Source: Ischnura elegans (Eukaryota > Arthropoda > Insecta > Odonata > Coenagrionidae). Taken from it: 64,000 nt of DNA. A program made the translations under genes and the position numbers. Shown piece after piece: positions 1 to 11,535 of this stretch (positions are counted from its first letter, which is position 1; every line of letters starts with the position of its first letter). Location: positions 42,141,812-42,205,811 of the forward strand of contig NC_060259.1 of assembly GCF_921293095.1 (NCBI RefSeq), in the 5' to 3' direction. Under the pieces are notes generated by a model. The model searched no databases, was not told where the DNA came from, and saw only the letters and a list, made by a program, of their open reading frames with translations.

Positions 1-89
1 ACTCGATTTTTGTTAAAATTTATCTTTCTTTGTAGAAATTTGTTCAAGCTTGTACATTTATAGGTGATACAGATATGATACACATGTGG

Positions 90-400
90 TACACGGCTGG
101 TCGCGCGGCGTAATTTATACGCCACGGGTGTCGGGTTCCTCTTGCCTGTCTAAAAATAATTGCTACACTACTTTGTGCTTTAAAAACCCACGCTATAGAC
201 TGTAAAAATGACATTGTTAGAATACACGAGGCCATTCAAGAAAAGCAATGCACGAGTAAACGGCCGGTCGCGCGGCGTGCGCCAAGGTGTGGAATCCTCT
301 TCCCGATCTTAAAATAAATAAATTACAATACTTCGAGCTTTGAAAACTCGTACTATACACAGTCAAAGTACATTAAGGATACACGAGGACATTCTAGACC
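90..400. repeat. Degenerate tandem duplication, about 160-167 bp unit
   Basis: Two adjacent units share the same order of blocks: a GGTCGCGCGGCG block (TCGCGCGGCG at 101-110 and again at 268-277), then a CCTCTT block, then TTTGAAAA/TTTAAAAA-like text, then ATACACGAGGNCATTC (near 222-237 and 379-394). The spacing shrinks from 167 to about 157 bp across the unit, so the copies carry indels. Flanks at 1-60 contain weak echoes and could be a third, older unit at the window edge. No coding sequence is seen. It may be a satellite fragment or the internal tandem part of a transposon. Confidence 0.55.
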
Positions 401-840
401 AAAATTTACGTAAAATGTTGAAATCCTGGGTTTTCGAAGATTGGCGTCCTTTTTACGTCAGCGCGCCCGCTCGAGGGTTAAGATTACCAACATCAATCAA
501 GAAGATACATTCATAGTATCTTGAATAATAACTTAAATAATGATTTCACGACAATTAACGCAGTAGAAGGCATTGCAGAGAGGCATGAGATTATAAAATT
601 TGAAACAATAATAAATACTTCATTAAGAGAGAAGAATCACATTAGTGATAGTATTATCAGTTTAGGTAATTAAAAAGGTAAAATTAATTATTAAACGAAA
701 ATATATTCGTAGTTAAACTAAATTCAATATTCATTAAAAATGGAGTCCTTCAAATGAAGTTAACATCATACATATTACTACGATGCCTAATTTTGCATTA
801 GACGGAAATTTGTGAAGCTCCTACTTTTTAATGAGATGAC
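401..840. other. AT-rich stretch, no feature seen
   Basis: AT-rich non-coding sequence. I see no repeat boundary, RNA gene or open frame worth reporting. Confidence 0.5.
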
Positions 841-1078
841 CATCATCAGTACTCGTCAACCTAAGATTGGTTCGACGCAGCTCTCCACTCAATCCTCCTA
901 TCAGCTAATTTTTCAACACATACGTATTTCTTCTCTTCCATTTCCTACTTTACCTGTTCTATATATTTTGTTCGAGGTCTTCCTTTTCCGTTTTTGCCTT
1001 CCACTTGTCCCTCGACGATTGTCTTTATCAGGCCATCATGTCTTATTGTGTGGCCTATAAGGTTGTTCCGTCTTCTTT
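841..1078 (-). pseudogene. Non-LTR retrotransposon, RT C-terminal end (5'-truncated LINE)
   Basis: Reading right to left, one frame gives the conserved tail of an insect LINE reverse-transcriptase polyprotein: a GHTIRHDGL block, then VEGKNGKGRPRTKYIEQV, then KLADRRIEWRAASNQS and a stop. In this LINE family the segment lies downstream of the RT palm and thumb and just before the 3' UTR. One in-frame stop interrupts it after IEQVK; otherwise the frame is open. The left end keeps the family's characteristic 3' sequence, a CCTAAGATTGG block followed by ATGATG-type repeats, which marks the 3' terminus. Related tails occur at 13.4, 21.0 and 26.85 kb. The family assignment (the clade with GRPR and WRAASNQS motifs) is established knowledge; the dead status is read from the sequence. 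Confidence 0.85.
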
Positions 1079-1339
1079 AATGAGATAAGGTTATGAAAGT
1101 GGATGGAAAAATTATAGAATGGATTGAAACTAAGAAATAAATATATAATTTATATGAAATATGGTCAACATTAATTTTAAGTTAATACATTGGATACTTT
1201 ATTCATACTCAAATCCATTTAAATTTGTGGGCAATTCTGGCGGAAAATTCGACATATTATCCATAATATCGAAATAAAAACTCAGAATACAGTAATGAAA
1301 CGTAAAAAACACTTTGTTATTTCACATAAATTTAGCGAC

Positions 1340-1480
1340 GTCCACATAAATTACGACGTGGCACGTCAGGACCTAGGTCGTATGGTACTGAATTTTTGTG
1401 GCAAGTTTTTTAGGCTTCGTTATGTTAAGTCGATTCCATGAAGTCACGCCCGAGACAACAAAGTATATCAGAGTACAGCA
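1340..1480 (+). repeat. Retroelement end, copy of the 20.43-kb sequence
   Basis: This stretch aligns by eye with 20430-20560. Both carry ACGTGGCACGTC or its variant, then ACCTAGGTCGTA, then after about 60 bp GATTCCATGAAGTCACGCC (variant with A for G), then GAAACAAC-like text. At 20.4 kb the same block forms a strong foldback. The conserved GTCGAAACC-type core is degraded here (CAGGACC). It is probably the terminus of a retroelement, possibly Penelope-like. There is no coding sequence. Confidence 0.5.
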
Positions 1481-2200
1481 TTTTGTCTCTTAAATCAGCA
1501 GACAAAGCTTTATAATATTACCAAAGAAAATTTTACCAAAAAGCAAAGAAAACGAATAAAATTAATTGAATATGGGATTAAAAGGAAAAGCAAGGAAAAC
1601 GGAAAATATGCAGAGTTATATGGCGGAGAATGAGTTGAATGGGAAATGGATTTGGGGGAAAAGCGATGAAAAGAATACGGTTGGGAGTGGGGAGGAGTGT
1701 TCACCACTGTGAAGTCCTCGTTTCACCCCATTTTCTCATGAACCGGATTGTAACACGTACCCCGCAAAAGTTTTTATTGATATCAGAGGGGTAATTTTTT
1801 CTCCAAATTGGACTATATTTTTAAGCTCGACTGAATACAACATAATTTATATTTATCTCTTTTCGGTCAGAGGTACCCTATTTTCAGGTATAGAATGTTG
1901 GCATAAAGTCTTAATCACAATATCTGCCTACTAGATAAAAATTGGCCATAGGGATATCATATCCTTTGGTTCCTCCCCCTCTAAATCTTGTAAGGGGTAG
2001 GCAAAGTCTTATGCATCATTTTTGAGGGCATAGATGAAAGGGTTACTCGCAGGCTCGCCAATTTTCACCGATATCCATGTTTCAATAAATTATAGATAAA
2101 ACTATAGAATAATCGTGTACATTCCCCATTTCTTTGACAATTGTCATGAATTTTCCGGCCAAGGCTAAGTCGGAATCGCCAGGACCTCCATTTCGTAATT
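1481..2200. other. No gene seen
   Basis: AT-rich DNA with purine-rich runs near 1500-1690. The only open frames are short, low-complexity and of no recognised family. Confidence 0.4.
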
Positions 2201-2205
2201 TTCAG

Positions 2206-2298
2206 CGGAAATAGAAGAGACGAGCTGGTTGCGATTGCCCACCACCTACAACGAACTCAAGAAGCACCCTAACAGGCCATTACATCGATGAACTATGG
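2206..2298 (+). other. Possible exon, weakly supported
   Basis: A pyrimidine-rich run ending TTTTCAG is followed by 93 bp and then a strong donor, ATGG|GTAAGTAAC. One frame is open for about 28 codons (it includes TTYNELKKHPNRP) and then reaches TGA before the donor. It could therefore only be a non-coding exon, a pseudo-exon or chance. No family is recognised. Confidence 0.15.
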
Positions 2299-2667
2299 GT
2301 AAGTAACTTATTATCTTTATATTCGCTTCCAGAATGCACCAAAACAATTCTAAAACTAAGAGAAAAATAATCTCAACGCTAACGACTAAGAAATTATGAT
2401 ACCTTTTATAGTATTTTTCTATCCGATCAAGTCAGAAATAATGCCATCAGGCGGTCATGAACTGAAGCTTGATGAGTTATAGAAAATATTTTCAATATTG
2501 GCATAAAATAATATCCAAAGAGATGATTTTTAATGGGGAACTTGCATCAATTTTTTTTATTTCACAGGCGGATAGAAAATTATTTTCTGAATACAACAAA
2601 GAAAACCGCATGTTTATCTGAGCTTTCCTTCGCGAGATATTTAATGATAAATATTACGAATTTTAAA

Positions 2668-2724
2668 GCGCGGGAAAAACTACCTCACCCCCAAGCCACT
2701 GCCGACGAAGCCTCGATGACGTCA
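2668..2724 (+). promoter_or_regulatory. Candidate promoter elements: E2F-like site and CRE
   Basis: GCGCGGGAAAA at 2668-2678 matches an E2F-type site, and TGACGTCA at 2717-2724 is a perfect palindromic CRE (CREB/ATF). The next kilobase (2750-3780) has no long frame but contains possible donors (GTAAGTTG near 3010 and 3637), as a 5' UTR and first intron might. Transcription is not shown, and CRE palindromes also occur in repeats elsewhere in this window. Confidence 0.25.
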
Positions 2725-4034
2725 AAGGTGCCTAAACATCACGCGAAGCTATTGTTGTGATTGTTTGTAATAGTTGCCAGCAGTTGTGAGAGCTTCGTTT
2801 GTTAAACGTGTTGATTATTTTATATTTAAAGATAAATATCCGACGATAGAGGCTTGGAAGCCCTCATATTTTGCATTATTTATAATATTTATATCTGAGT
2901 ACGGGCATAAAATATAAAACTGGAGCAGTTAAACCAAAAATTCTATAATACCTAAATAACATCGTTGTAGGAGTCTGAGCCACGGCCATTGGAAGGGAGA
3001 TACGTTAATTGTAAGTTGATGTTATCGACGGCATATAATTCATTTAAGTATGCAATTAGAAGGATTTTGATGTTTACTGATGTCCGCTTAGCTTTTATAT
3101 ACAATAACTTCATCCGTTTATTCGTAGGTACCGGAGAATTCGTCGTTCAGGACTGTCTGTGCTTGTATTATGGGGTGAATTCCAGTCAATGCAACTTTTG
3201 CTCGCTGATTGGAGACATCTAGAAACATTTTTGTGCCAAAATAGTGTTATTTTCAACGTGACATCTCCCGTTAAGCTACTGCTAATAATCGCAGTGCCAG
3301 TGGTTGTAATGCACAAAGTTTGACAAGGCTGAAAAATATCGGCCAAGAGTTATCAGTGTTCCATCGTGATTGAATTGTAAAAAGTGCTATTGCGCTATCG
3401 ATAAATGTCTAACAGTAGTGTAAAAATTGTCAGTGGCGTGCTAATCTCCGTTGTTCACCGTAGATATGACATTTCACGATCACGCTATTGAAATGAAAAC
3501 TGTGTGTGAAGTTTGTTATTCCATTATTTCAACGAATAGTAGTGAGAAATGTCACCTGTGTCACTTGTGTGGGCTAATTTAAGGGTTTAAATCAGTGAAT
3601 AAATAGTTGTATTCATCATAAAGAGTTCTGTTATTGTAAGTTGTACGTGATGAATATAAGAATGTGACAGTGACATCCAGTTTTTGATAAGAGTATTTGC
3701 CTATTTCCCGCTATATTTTTATTGTATATGGTAGTATATTGTTTATGGATTTACCTATATTATTGAAATAGGTTGTAGTTTGTGTGTGTGTTGGCAGCGG
3801 AACCGATCGCGATCTCACATGTGGATTGTGTGCAGACTGTTTTGCTGTGAATTCGTACCGTAGGACGGATAGGACTACCTTCTCCGCTAATCCGGCGTTG
3901 CCAAATTCAACAGCACAGCTTATTCTAATGTCAACAGCACAGCTTACGATCGTTATCCTGCTGTATTACAAGTTTCTTTTACAACTCGATTTGCCGCCAA
4001 CGTATAGCAATAATTTGTCTTAACAAATTCCATG
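2725..4034. other. Non-coding, possible transcribed leader
   Basis: No recognisable protein, RNA gene or bounded repeat. Short frames near 2989-3222 and 3784-4023 lack family similarity. The right end near 3950-4020 may already belong to the LINE 3' UTR that follows. Confidence 0.35.
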
Positions 4035-4150
4035 AGGGTCATGGCATCAATTTTTGGTGCCCTAAAAAAAGGCTGGTGTCCTAACATCCCATGCCACACG
4101 CCTTATAGGCGGCTTGCGGGGTATTATGTAGACGTAGATGAATTTCAGGT
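4035..4150 (+). mobile_element. LINE 3' UTR fragment (Jockey-type)
   Basis: The block GCCACACGCCT, then about 7 bp, then GGNGGCTTNNGGG also occurs, on the opposite strand, in the 3' UTR directly attached to the RT pseudogene at 50.3-50.8 kb. The fragment ends in GTAGACGTAGATG, as expected for a LINE 3' end built of short GTAGAT-like repeats. No RT sequence is attached, so this is a heavily 5'-truncated copy. Confidence 0.6.
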
Positions 4151-6383
4151 GTACTATTCGAACGAGTGGCAACGTTATCATCCATTTTTCTGATAACTAA
4201 AACACACGAAGTGAAACGCTTGTACTTCATCATCCCGATGCCGCATTATTAATATCCCAAGTAATAATCTAGGCACAATAGCAATAGGAAAACTTGCCCA
4301 AGAATAACAGAACAAAATAAAGTGACGATTAGCGGCTAAATACTCCCTCAAAACAAATTTTACTCCAAGCGCTCAGCGTATTTCCCTACTCCCCACGGTT
4401 GTTTAGGCACCTATGACGTCACGCCTGGCCTCGGCAACGCTCGGGTGTCTTCGCGCAGTGGTCGGCTCAGAGAAATTTTTCTCGATTTTAAATGCAATTT
4501 TTTTATTTCTTTTGATGTTGAATGGAGAAACTGAAGGTATTTTTGCGAGCTAATGTATCCATTTGACTTATTCAAAATAGTTTTTAGAGCAATCTACGAC
4601 CCATGCAAGTTCCTCATTCAAGTGAACGAGACCATTCACTGTCAAGGGAAAGGTGGTAATTTGAGAATAATTCCTCGGGCCTGCCATTCTCATGGAATCC
4701 CATCTCAAATAAAGAAAATATTCTGGGCACCTATTTAATAGAGGCCTAAGCGAGAAGCCGCTCTATTTTAGGAAATTTCTTTTCAGTCAGTGTCAGGCTG
4801 ACGCAATGAGGCACCCTATTTTTCGCGTCGTGAAGGGAAATAGAGGCACGGTGGAGCACAATCCCATAGAAATGGTCAGGAAAATGACGGCGAAAATTCC
4901 TACAATTCCTACAAAGAGCCATTATTTACCAATGACACTCCAACTTAGGAATAATTATTTTAATATGTGGCTTCGATTCCAGCAGACGGTCATTTACAGA
5001 AAAACACGTCCCACAACCTTCCCGTCATAAGCAGGGTGACATTGTTATTTTTAGATATCTCGTGATATTCGCATTCTTAAATAAAAGTTTGAGTAATCTT
5101 TGTTCTTCTTTCGGGTTTCGTCCACCGATCTTCAGTTGAAAATGACAGCGCATTTCAAGAACGTCCCAGGTCCTTTCTTCAAGTCGATGGTCAAAGCCTA
5201 AAAGCCAACACTCTAAGGGTTGAGTTTATAATAAACATTTTTGAGATTCTTGGTTTTAAAAAATTCACAAACGAAAAGTTATGAATGCAAAACAATTTTT
5301 AATTCTAATAGTTATTCGGGACCTCAAATGGACATCTTAAAAACAAGTTAAAATCTCGCATTATGCTGCAATCATGTCTATGTAATTATTTTGACAAAAT
5401 CTTTTTATATATTATTTATATTCTGAGCGACATAAAAACCATACGAAATGGAGGGTTTTTATGCCTCTCGAATTCATGCATGTTGAAATCGAAAACATGA
5501 TGCATGGTCACCTTAAATAGCTCGTTCACCTCTCTTGCCTTCTTACCTCCGAATCTTATAAATACGAAATATAAAAAGACGCGCATTTTGGCTTACTTAA
5601 TCAGTTACCAATTTTTCTAGGCATCGGCGACGAAGCAACAAATGCCCTATTTCTTTCACAGAAAAGGGGTCAGGATCGTCACTGACATCACTCATTGCCC
5701 CTGTCTAGTTACATTGAGCGATATGCGGTTTTCCCCTATCCCCGCTTTCTAACGAGATAATCGGGAGCGAAGACAAGGATTTCATGAAGGCAGGGACAAC
5801 TACCACGACAGGTAGTCGAATGGGTGGCAACAAAAGCATATTTGTCGCGAATTAAGGAGCGATTGGCCTCAAGTAGAGGTGACATTATTTCCACGAAAAC
5901 AAATTGATGGCAAAAACGAACAAAGCTAACATCTAACACGTTTCCTTTGCCATTTTGATTCCTTTGTAATCGGCCTTGTTCTGTTTTTGGACTGCATTAA
6001 ATAAATAAATCAATGCATCTGCATCAGCGTCGTTCGGAGATCGTCATTTTGGGGGGAAAGAATGGGGTGTTCATTATATTCGCCCCTGAGTGGACAACCA
6101 TTTGCAACTCTATACACTAGTTTGGCCCCAATGCAGGGCGTACCCTTAGTGACGAGTGGCGACAGCGCCTCAGAAAGGACACTTTAGGAATATCCGTCAA
6201 ATTCTGTTAGCCAAATTCGGCCCTAATGGTTTGCCTCTATCTCTCACGCGCACCCTGCTCAACAATAACTTAAGATGATTGATCGATAACACCAGGGGGG
6301 CAGGTATACTCATTTTAAACAAGGACGCCCCGTGATATTTAATATTTAAAGTATACGAATAATAATGCATGTTCTTAACTCTA
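4151..6383. other. No gene seen; isolated CRE at 4414-4421
   Basis: Non-coding. A GC-richer island at 4380-4470 includes TGACGTCAC and resembles, in motif only, the sequences near 55.79 and 56.08 kb. The frames at 4553-4738 and 4806-5030 show no family features. Confidence 0.4.
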
Positions 6384-6666
6384 ATGAGGGCATGTTTTTT
6401 CGCTTTCCATTAATTAATCTTCGTTTTACTTGTATTTCTTCCCATTTTTGCCTTAATTTAATAAAAACCTATCATGGTTCAACTAATTTTCATCACAACC
6501 TACTAGCGGGATTTCGGCTTTTTAAAAGGTTATGGGTATTGTATTCGTTCTTGTTATAATGATCGATGTGTCTCCAGTTGCTGTTCGTATGAGCACCATA
6601 TACGTGCATGTCTTATGCCGGATTCATAGCTAGGAAGAGCACTTACACAGCATTGCATTTTGACGA
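6384..6666 (+). repeat. Direct repeat copy 1 (about 280 bp)
   Basis: Aligns collinearly with 7494-7766: both run from GGCATG through TTGCCTTAATTTAATAA, GTATTGTATTCGT and CGGATTCATAGCTA to a GCATTGCATTT-like end. I estimate more than 80% identity. Copy 1 has about 15 extra bp near its right end. Neither flank shows a primer-binding site or polypurine tract, so LTRs are unlikely. Confidence 0.7.
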
Positions 6667-7493
6667 AAAAAATATATATGGCGAAGTATTGCTGCATGTC
6701 GCGGCCATGCTCTCGTACATGATTCATTCAACTAATTCAAACTATGGTATTTAATTATTTCTTTATTTTAATAATTTATGCTCCCATACACGCACGCCCC
6801 TATATGTAAGGAACGACTCTATTACCAAACAATTTACAAATAATACAATAGCATGTCTAAATGCTAGTCAAAGATTGGATTGATTAATGTCTAGCAAAAG
6901 GAGAGCTAAGATTAGGGTAGTAGAGGTACCAAATTGAGGTATAAATATGGTCTCCAGGCGATTCTATTAATATTTCAAAAACCATTAATAATAACAATAA
7001 ATAATTATAGTATCACCAGCCAAAAAAGGAGTCGTCTAATAAATTGACAATGGCCATAATTCATTCAGTGAATAATGGCTGGCTTACTATCCAAAGAAAT
7101 GTGATGGACATATTTAATTCACATTTCGCTCATATTTATTATAAAACTAAGATAATATTATCCACTAACGCATTTTATTAGTATTCAAACCAATTATGTT
7201 TATATTGATTGCTATAAGCTGATGGCAGCAGTACGACAATCGTGGAAATTAAAGTTTATCCCTCTAACTAATTATTTTTTATAATAATTGCGCGGTGTTT
7301 CGTAAACTTCTCGACAAGAAATTTTTCTCAGGTACTTAATGTTCATTCATACAGAATTTTAATACATTTATAATGTTGATCACCCACGTACAAAATCATG
7401 ATAATCCACTGAATCAGATAATTGCATCCCCATAACATGAAATACTTAAGACATTATCCCCACGGATACATATCACCGAGGCTGATTAAATGA

Positions 7494-7766
7494 TTGAAGG
7501 CATGTATCTTCGCTTGCCATTGATTAATTATTGCTTTATTTGTATTTCTTCCCATGTTTGCCTTAATTTAATAATAACCTATCATTGTTCGCCTAATTTT
7601 CATCACTAGCTACTATCGGTGTTTGGGCTTTTTAAAAAAGTTATGTGTATTGTATTCGTACTTGTTACGATGACCGATGTATCTCCAATTGCTGTTCGTA
7701 CGAGCAGCATATACGCACATGTCTTATACCGGATTCATAGCTACACGGTATTGCATTTCGGCAAAA
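7494..7766 (+). repeat. Direct repeat copy 2 (about 275 bp)
   Basis: Partner of 6384-6666 in the same orientation, offset 1110 bp. The 825 bp between them is AT-rich and non-coding. It could be a local duplication or two copies of one non-autonomous element. Confidence 0.7.
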
Positions 7767-8009
7767 TCTAACCCCTTGAGGTGGTTCCAAGGCTAGAACG
7801 TAGATTTGGATGGCACTATCAAGCTGAGGAAAATTAATGACTCAAATTTAATCGTACAGTAACAGCGGAAGCTTAGAACAACCTAGTCCCTCCGTTACAA
7901 TACGATTCAAAACATAAAAATATTTAATTTGTGGAAAAAACAACACTTTTGCCACAGCCCCTAACAGACTCACGTACCTAGAAATCAGTTTTGAACCAAT
8001 TCTGCTGAC

Positions 8010-8060
8010 AAGGCCGCAGCGAGCCAGGGGTCAGGGGTCAAAACCCCCGAAATGTACCTA
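8010..8060 (+). mobile_element. Possible hAT-MITE end fragment
   Basis: CCGCAGCGAGCC followed by AGGGGTCAAAACCCCC resembles the left end of the 300-bp hAT MITE found at 49.76, 53.28 and 58.35 kb (GGCGCAGCGAGGGG, then AAAACCCCC). No right end or target duplication was found, so it is at best a fragment or a distant relative. Confidence 0.3.
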
Positions 8061-8329
8061 TTCCCCGAGTTAACCCAAAACATTTTATGGCGAATCCCTT
8101 ATACAATGAAAATTATAACAAATAATCTTTCCCATCGGAGTGACGAAAATGAATAAAGCTCGTTGGCGCTTGGACCACTGTCATGAGGGTGCGCAAAAAA
8201 TGTGAATAAAATGAAAAATATGCGAAAAAGGTTGTAATAGAAGCAGTTGTAATATGCTAATGAAAGCAGTGTTCATCCGGCTAGGAGTATCGTCGTACTA
8301 CCAATTTTTGAGCATCCTGATAAGAAACT

Positions 8330-9041
8330 TAGGTGTTTGGGGATGAAAACCCAAACCCCCTTGCTCTGGCTATGTGCCTGGCCCCTGAGCATGATTCTCC
8401 CGCTAGCATGTTACTGCGTGCGAGAGCCAACCATCCCTCCTCGCGTCGACAAACAGGCCTCCCCACGTTCCGTGGCGATCGACTGGGCAGCAGTCGATGC
8501 GAGCAACAGCCTCCTTCACTGCACGCGCATTCCCCGGCAGGGGGAGGGGGAGGCTCTCCGCCTCCACGCCCCCGCGCCCCGCACTGCTGCCAACACGACG
8601 GTGCCACGCCAGCAAGCGGTCTCGCGTTACATGAATCAATGGACGGCGGTGCACGATACTGACGCAATACTTTTTGGCGTCCGTGTGCGGCGTCCGCGGG
8701 AACTAACGGGAAGGGCTCTTCATTCCCGAGGCTCACGCAACCGGGAATTTTCGAACGCAAGTGGGTATGATCAAAATACCAGACTCCCCAACCAGAAAAC
8801 TCTTTCACTTACCTCTTATTGGTAGCGTCAGATGCGGAAAAAGCACCCTAGACGCAACAATGAATAAGATGATAGCTAAAGCGCTCTTCCCAATAAATTC
8901 AAACTACGTTCAGCAGATCTCGAAAGATAGAAGTCGTCAGGGCGTATATGAGGAAGGACAGGGACTCCCCCCGAAATGAAGAAAATTCAAAAACTTAAAC
9001 ACCGCAGTCAGAATCAGTTTAATGAGTCAAGCGCGTGGTCA
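8330..9041. repeat. GC-rich repeat unit, copy 1
   Basis: An abruptly GC-rich block (8330-8760) inside AT-rich DNA, with overlapping open frames on both strands that reflect composition rather than selection. Its right flank at 8968-9033 (CCCCCGAAATGA, then GCAGTCAGAAT and TTTAATGAGTCA) matches the right flank of another GC-rich block at 37021-37085. The two are therefore probably members of one repeat family. No protein domain is visible. Confidence 0.4.
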
Positions 9042-9880
9042 TACATGCGGCATGTAAAAATGCAGCGTTTCTTTTTGTTCGAGTTCACTATAAATATGAA
9101 ATATCATAGCGTGCCCCTGTTAAGAATGAGTCAACCAAGAATATCATCTATAAACACCACTAGATTGGTTTGAAATTAAACTGAATGGTGTGACTTCAGA
9201 GGGTTAAAATTTTACACTTTTAAGTAATGTTAGTATACGGTGATTAGAATTATATTAAAATATGATTTGTCTCACTTTGTCTCTAAGCCATCTGAGCATT
9301 ACGATTTCGAGCGGATGTTGACAATACATGGAACAGACCCGGGGGACGTTAACAAATTTTCGTTTGCCAAAACTTAGGGCACAGGGATTCGTAACTGGGT
9401 CTTGTGAGCGCAATACCACAGGGCGTGGAACGAGGGGAAATGTAAAGTAAAAGAGATAAATGCATGAAGGGGTGCTATTAACCTTTATTAAAATAAGAAT
9501 AAATTTTTTCACACATAATTTTTGCAGTTTACTAATTTTCGAAGGCATCACTTTGTATTAAAATTAGAGCACGAAAGAAATTCATAGAATTAAAGTCAAT
9601 TGTCCATTACAGTATACTAATTAACATGATTACTATCACAGGCGGAAAATATAGAGCTCGACTTGAAGCCAGGATATTCTGCTAGGGCTTCCAAACCAGG
9701 GAGCAACAATAGAAGCATATTCATAATTACGATGCGCGCGAACCACTTCCATTAGTATGGTGTTTGAATATTGCCGGTTGAATAAAGCTTTCTCAGTGCT
9801 GCCAAGCTCAAGGAGGGGAAGACCACTCCGTTAATTCCAGCGAACTCCGCATTCTGACGCCAAAAAAGTATACGTCAATT
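9042..9880. other. No gene seen
   Basis: AT-rich DNA with short frames only; nothing recognised on either strand. Confidence 0.4.
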
Positions 9881-10110
9881 TCTTCCGCCGCTACACACCC
9901 GAGATCTTTCGTCCGAGCCTGGTTTGTTTACATGTAAGAGCGTGCGCGCGCAGCCACGATCGCTCCCGCGGTTTGCATCCTGTAGTTCGTCTCACCAGAG
10001 ACCGCCAGGGACGCGACGCAGCCCGTAACCACCTCTCCGAAAGCCGACAGGAGTCGCCGCCTCCGCCCGAAATATGGAGATGCCACAAGCCAAATAGCCT
10101 CGTCCTATCA
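9881..10110. other. CpG-rich patch, nature unclear
   Basis: About 230 bp with many CpGs (for example GCGTGCGCGCGC near 9940). There is no TATA box, start codon with donor, or repeat partner that I could establish. It could be a small CpG island or transposon DNA. Confidence 0.3.
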
Positions 10111-10910
10111 CTCATAGTAGGAGCCCGACTGCGCAATCCAATGAAAACACTTTTCGCGAACGCTGTTAAAAAGGTTTTCCACCATAGTCAACATCCATCA
10201 AGGTTAATGCGGAATAAGGCCACAGAGAAGAGAACAATCGAATCCTTATAGTTTTGAGTTAGGGCCATTTTCACTCAACCAAATTGATAGATTGATTGAT
10301 TGGACTACAATTGCAGAATTAATTCGTAAATAAATCAAAACGGTTCCAGCCGAATTTTTATTGTTACCACCGCTCTGGAAGTATAGCGAACATTGTATCG
10401 GTTTATTTATTTCAAAATAGGGGAAATATATATCATTCATCAGCATTTTTCGCATGAGAAGACGAGCAGATATCGCCTAAAGTGCCCGCATAAAAATGCA
10501 GACATTCAAATACAATTTCCATAAAATATGGCATGGTAAGTCTCTTTTTGGCCGACAGTCGATGAAATACGAAAGTATATTTGCAAGTTTTATGGAAATA
10601 CATAAACTTAGTTTTTCGAGTCTGTCTAGTGCAATCAGGTCGTTGAAGCGTAAATCGTTGGACTCTGAGGGAACACATTAACAATGACTTCAATGATATC
10701 CAAGGTCCATTTGATATATAAGGGGAGTTATGTACAAGTTGGCACCTACTAGCATCGTAACAATGGAAACCATCAAATAATTGGAATTTATATTGTTGCT
10801 GTCTATGAAGCACAATGTGACTCAATATTAGTCCGTACCACTATCAACATTATTTATAAATAATTGTTTTTTGATGCTTTATATACAACTGAGATGAAAA
10901 TTAGAAAGGG

Positions 10911-11156
10911 ATTATTAATAAAACTTCCAACCTTCCAACTTCCAGAGACCAATACAAGATGAAAAGCCGGCTTCAAAGGACTAGCGTAAAAAAGTTCTCA
11001 TATCTCAACAGGACGATTAATGATTGGAACAGACTCCCTGCAGAATTATTTCAGCCCTATCCTATCAACACAAAGATTTTAATGAAGAGGTGCAAAAAAT
11101 TTATCTTGGAAAATAATTTCATTGCTTATCTTAAATTTTCGATTTCACTGATCTAG
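10911..11156 (+). pseudogene. Non-LTR retrotransposon RT C-terminal fragment (Jockey/R1-type tail)
   Basis: The frame reads through the RT C-terminal signature. RDQYKMKSRLQRTSVKKFSYL is followed by NRTINDWNRLPAELF, matching the consensus 'R....FFPRTI.DWN.LP' that ends RT proteins of Jockey/R1-like LINEs, and then by a basic tail (MKRCKKFILENNF) and a stop at about 11154. No in-frame stop lies within these 80 codons, but the palm domain upstream is absent, so the copy is 5'-truncated. The tRNA-like SINE that begins about 115 bp downstream is a separate insertion. Confidence 0.75.
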
Positions 11157-11270
11157 TTTCATTTTGGTGATGAATTTTCATTTATTCCATTTTCATTACA
11201 TATTGACTATTACCACCTGGCAAATAGCCAACTTGTAACTTTTATTGAATAATATAATATATAAATGATA

Positions 11271-11535
11271 CGGGAAGCTTGGTTGTGCGAAGTGGGTAGA
11301 GCACTTCGCTGGTGATCGAAAGGTCTCGGGTTCACATCCCGGAGAAAGTATTCGCACACTCCTGACAAACCCTAGAAGCGGCAGGTGGCTCAGGGAAAGC
11401 TACTAGACCCTCTACTCTGAATGAGTGAATTTAAATCAACTTAAAATCAACTTAAATCACACGACTGTGACTTAGTTCGAGGTGAGGCTAATCCCTTAAG
11501 TTTCCGAAGCAACCTTAAGGTTAAATAACAGAGAG
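11271..11535 (+). mobile_element. tRNA-derived SINE
   Basis: The left end looks like a tRNA: an A-box-like GCGAAGTGGGTAGAGCAC, a short anticodon-like stem (TTCG...CGAA), and B box GGGTTCACATCCCGG at about 11328-11342. The body contains AGCGGCAGGTGGCTCAGGG and three ATCAACTTAA-type repeats at about 11436-11460, then CCTTAAGTTTCCGAAGCAACC near the end. RNA polymerase III would transcribe such an element from the internal boxes, and LINE machinery would move it. No clear target duplication was found. Confidence 0.65.

Noticed and set aside
6384..7766. TRIM or LTR retrotransposon
   Set aside because: No primer-binding site after the first repeat, no polypurine tract before the second, and no target duplication.
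8337..8825. 162-codon plus-strand open frame
   Set aside because: Overlapping frames on both strands are equally open, the block is GC-rich, the translation has no domain, and its flank is shared with another GC-rich repeat.
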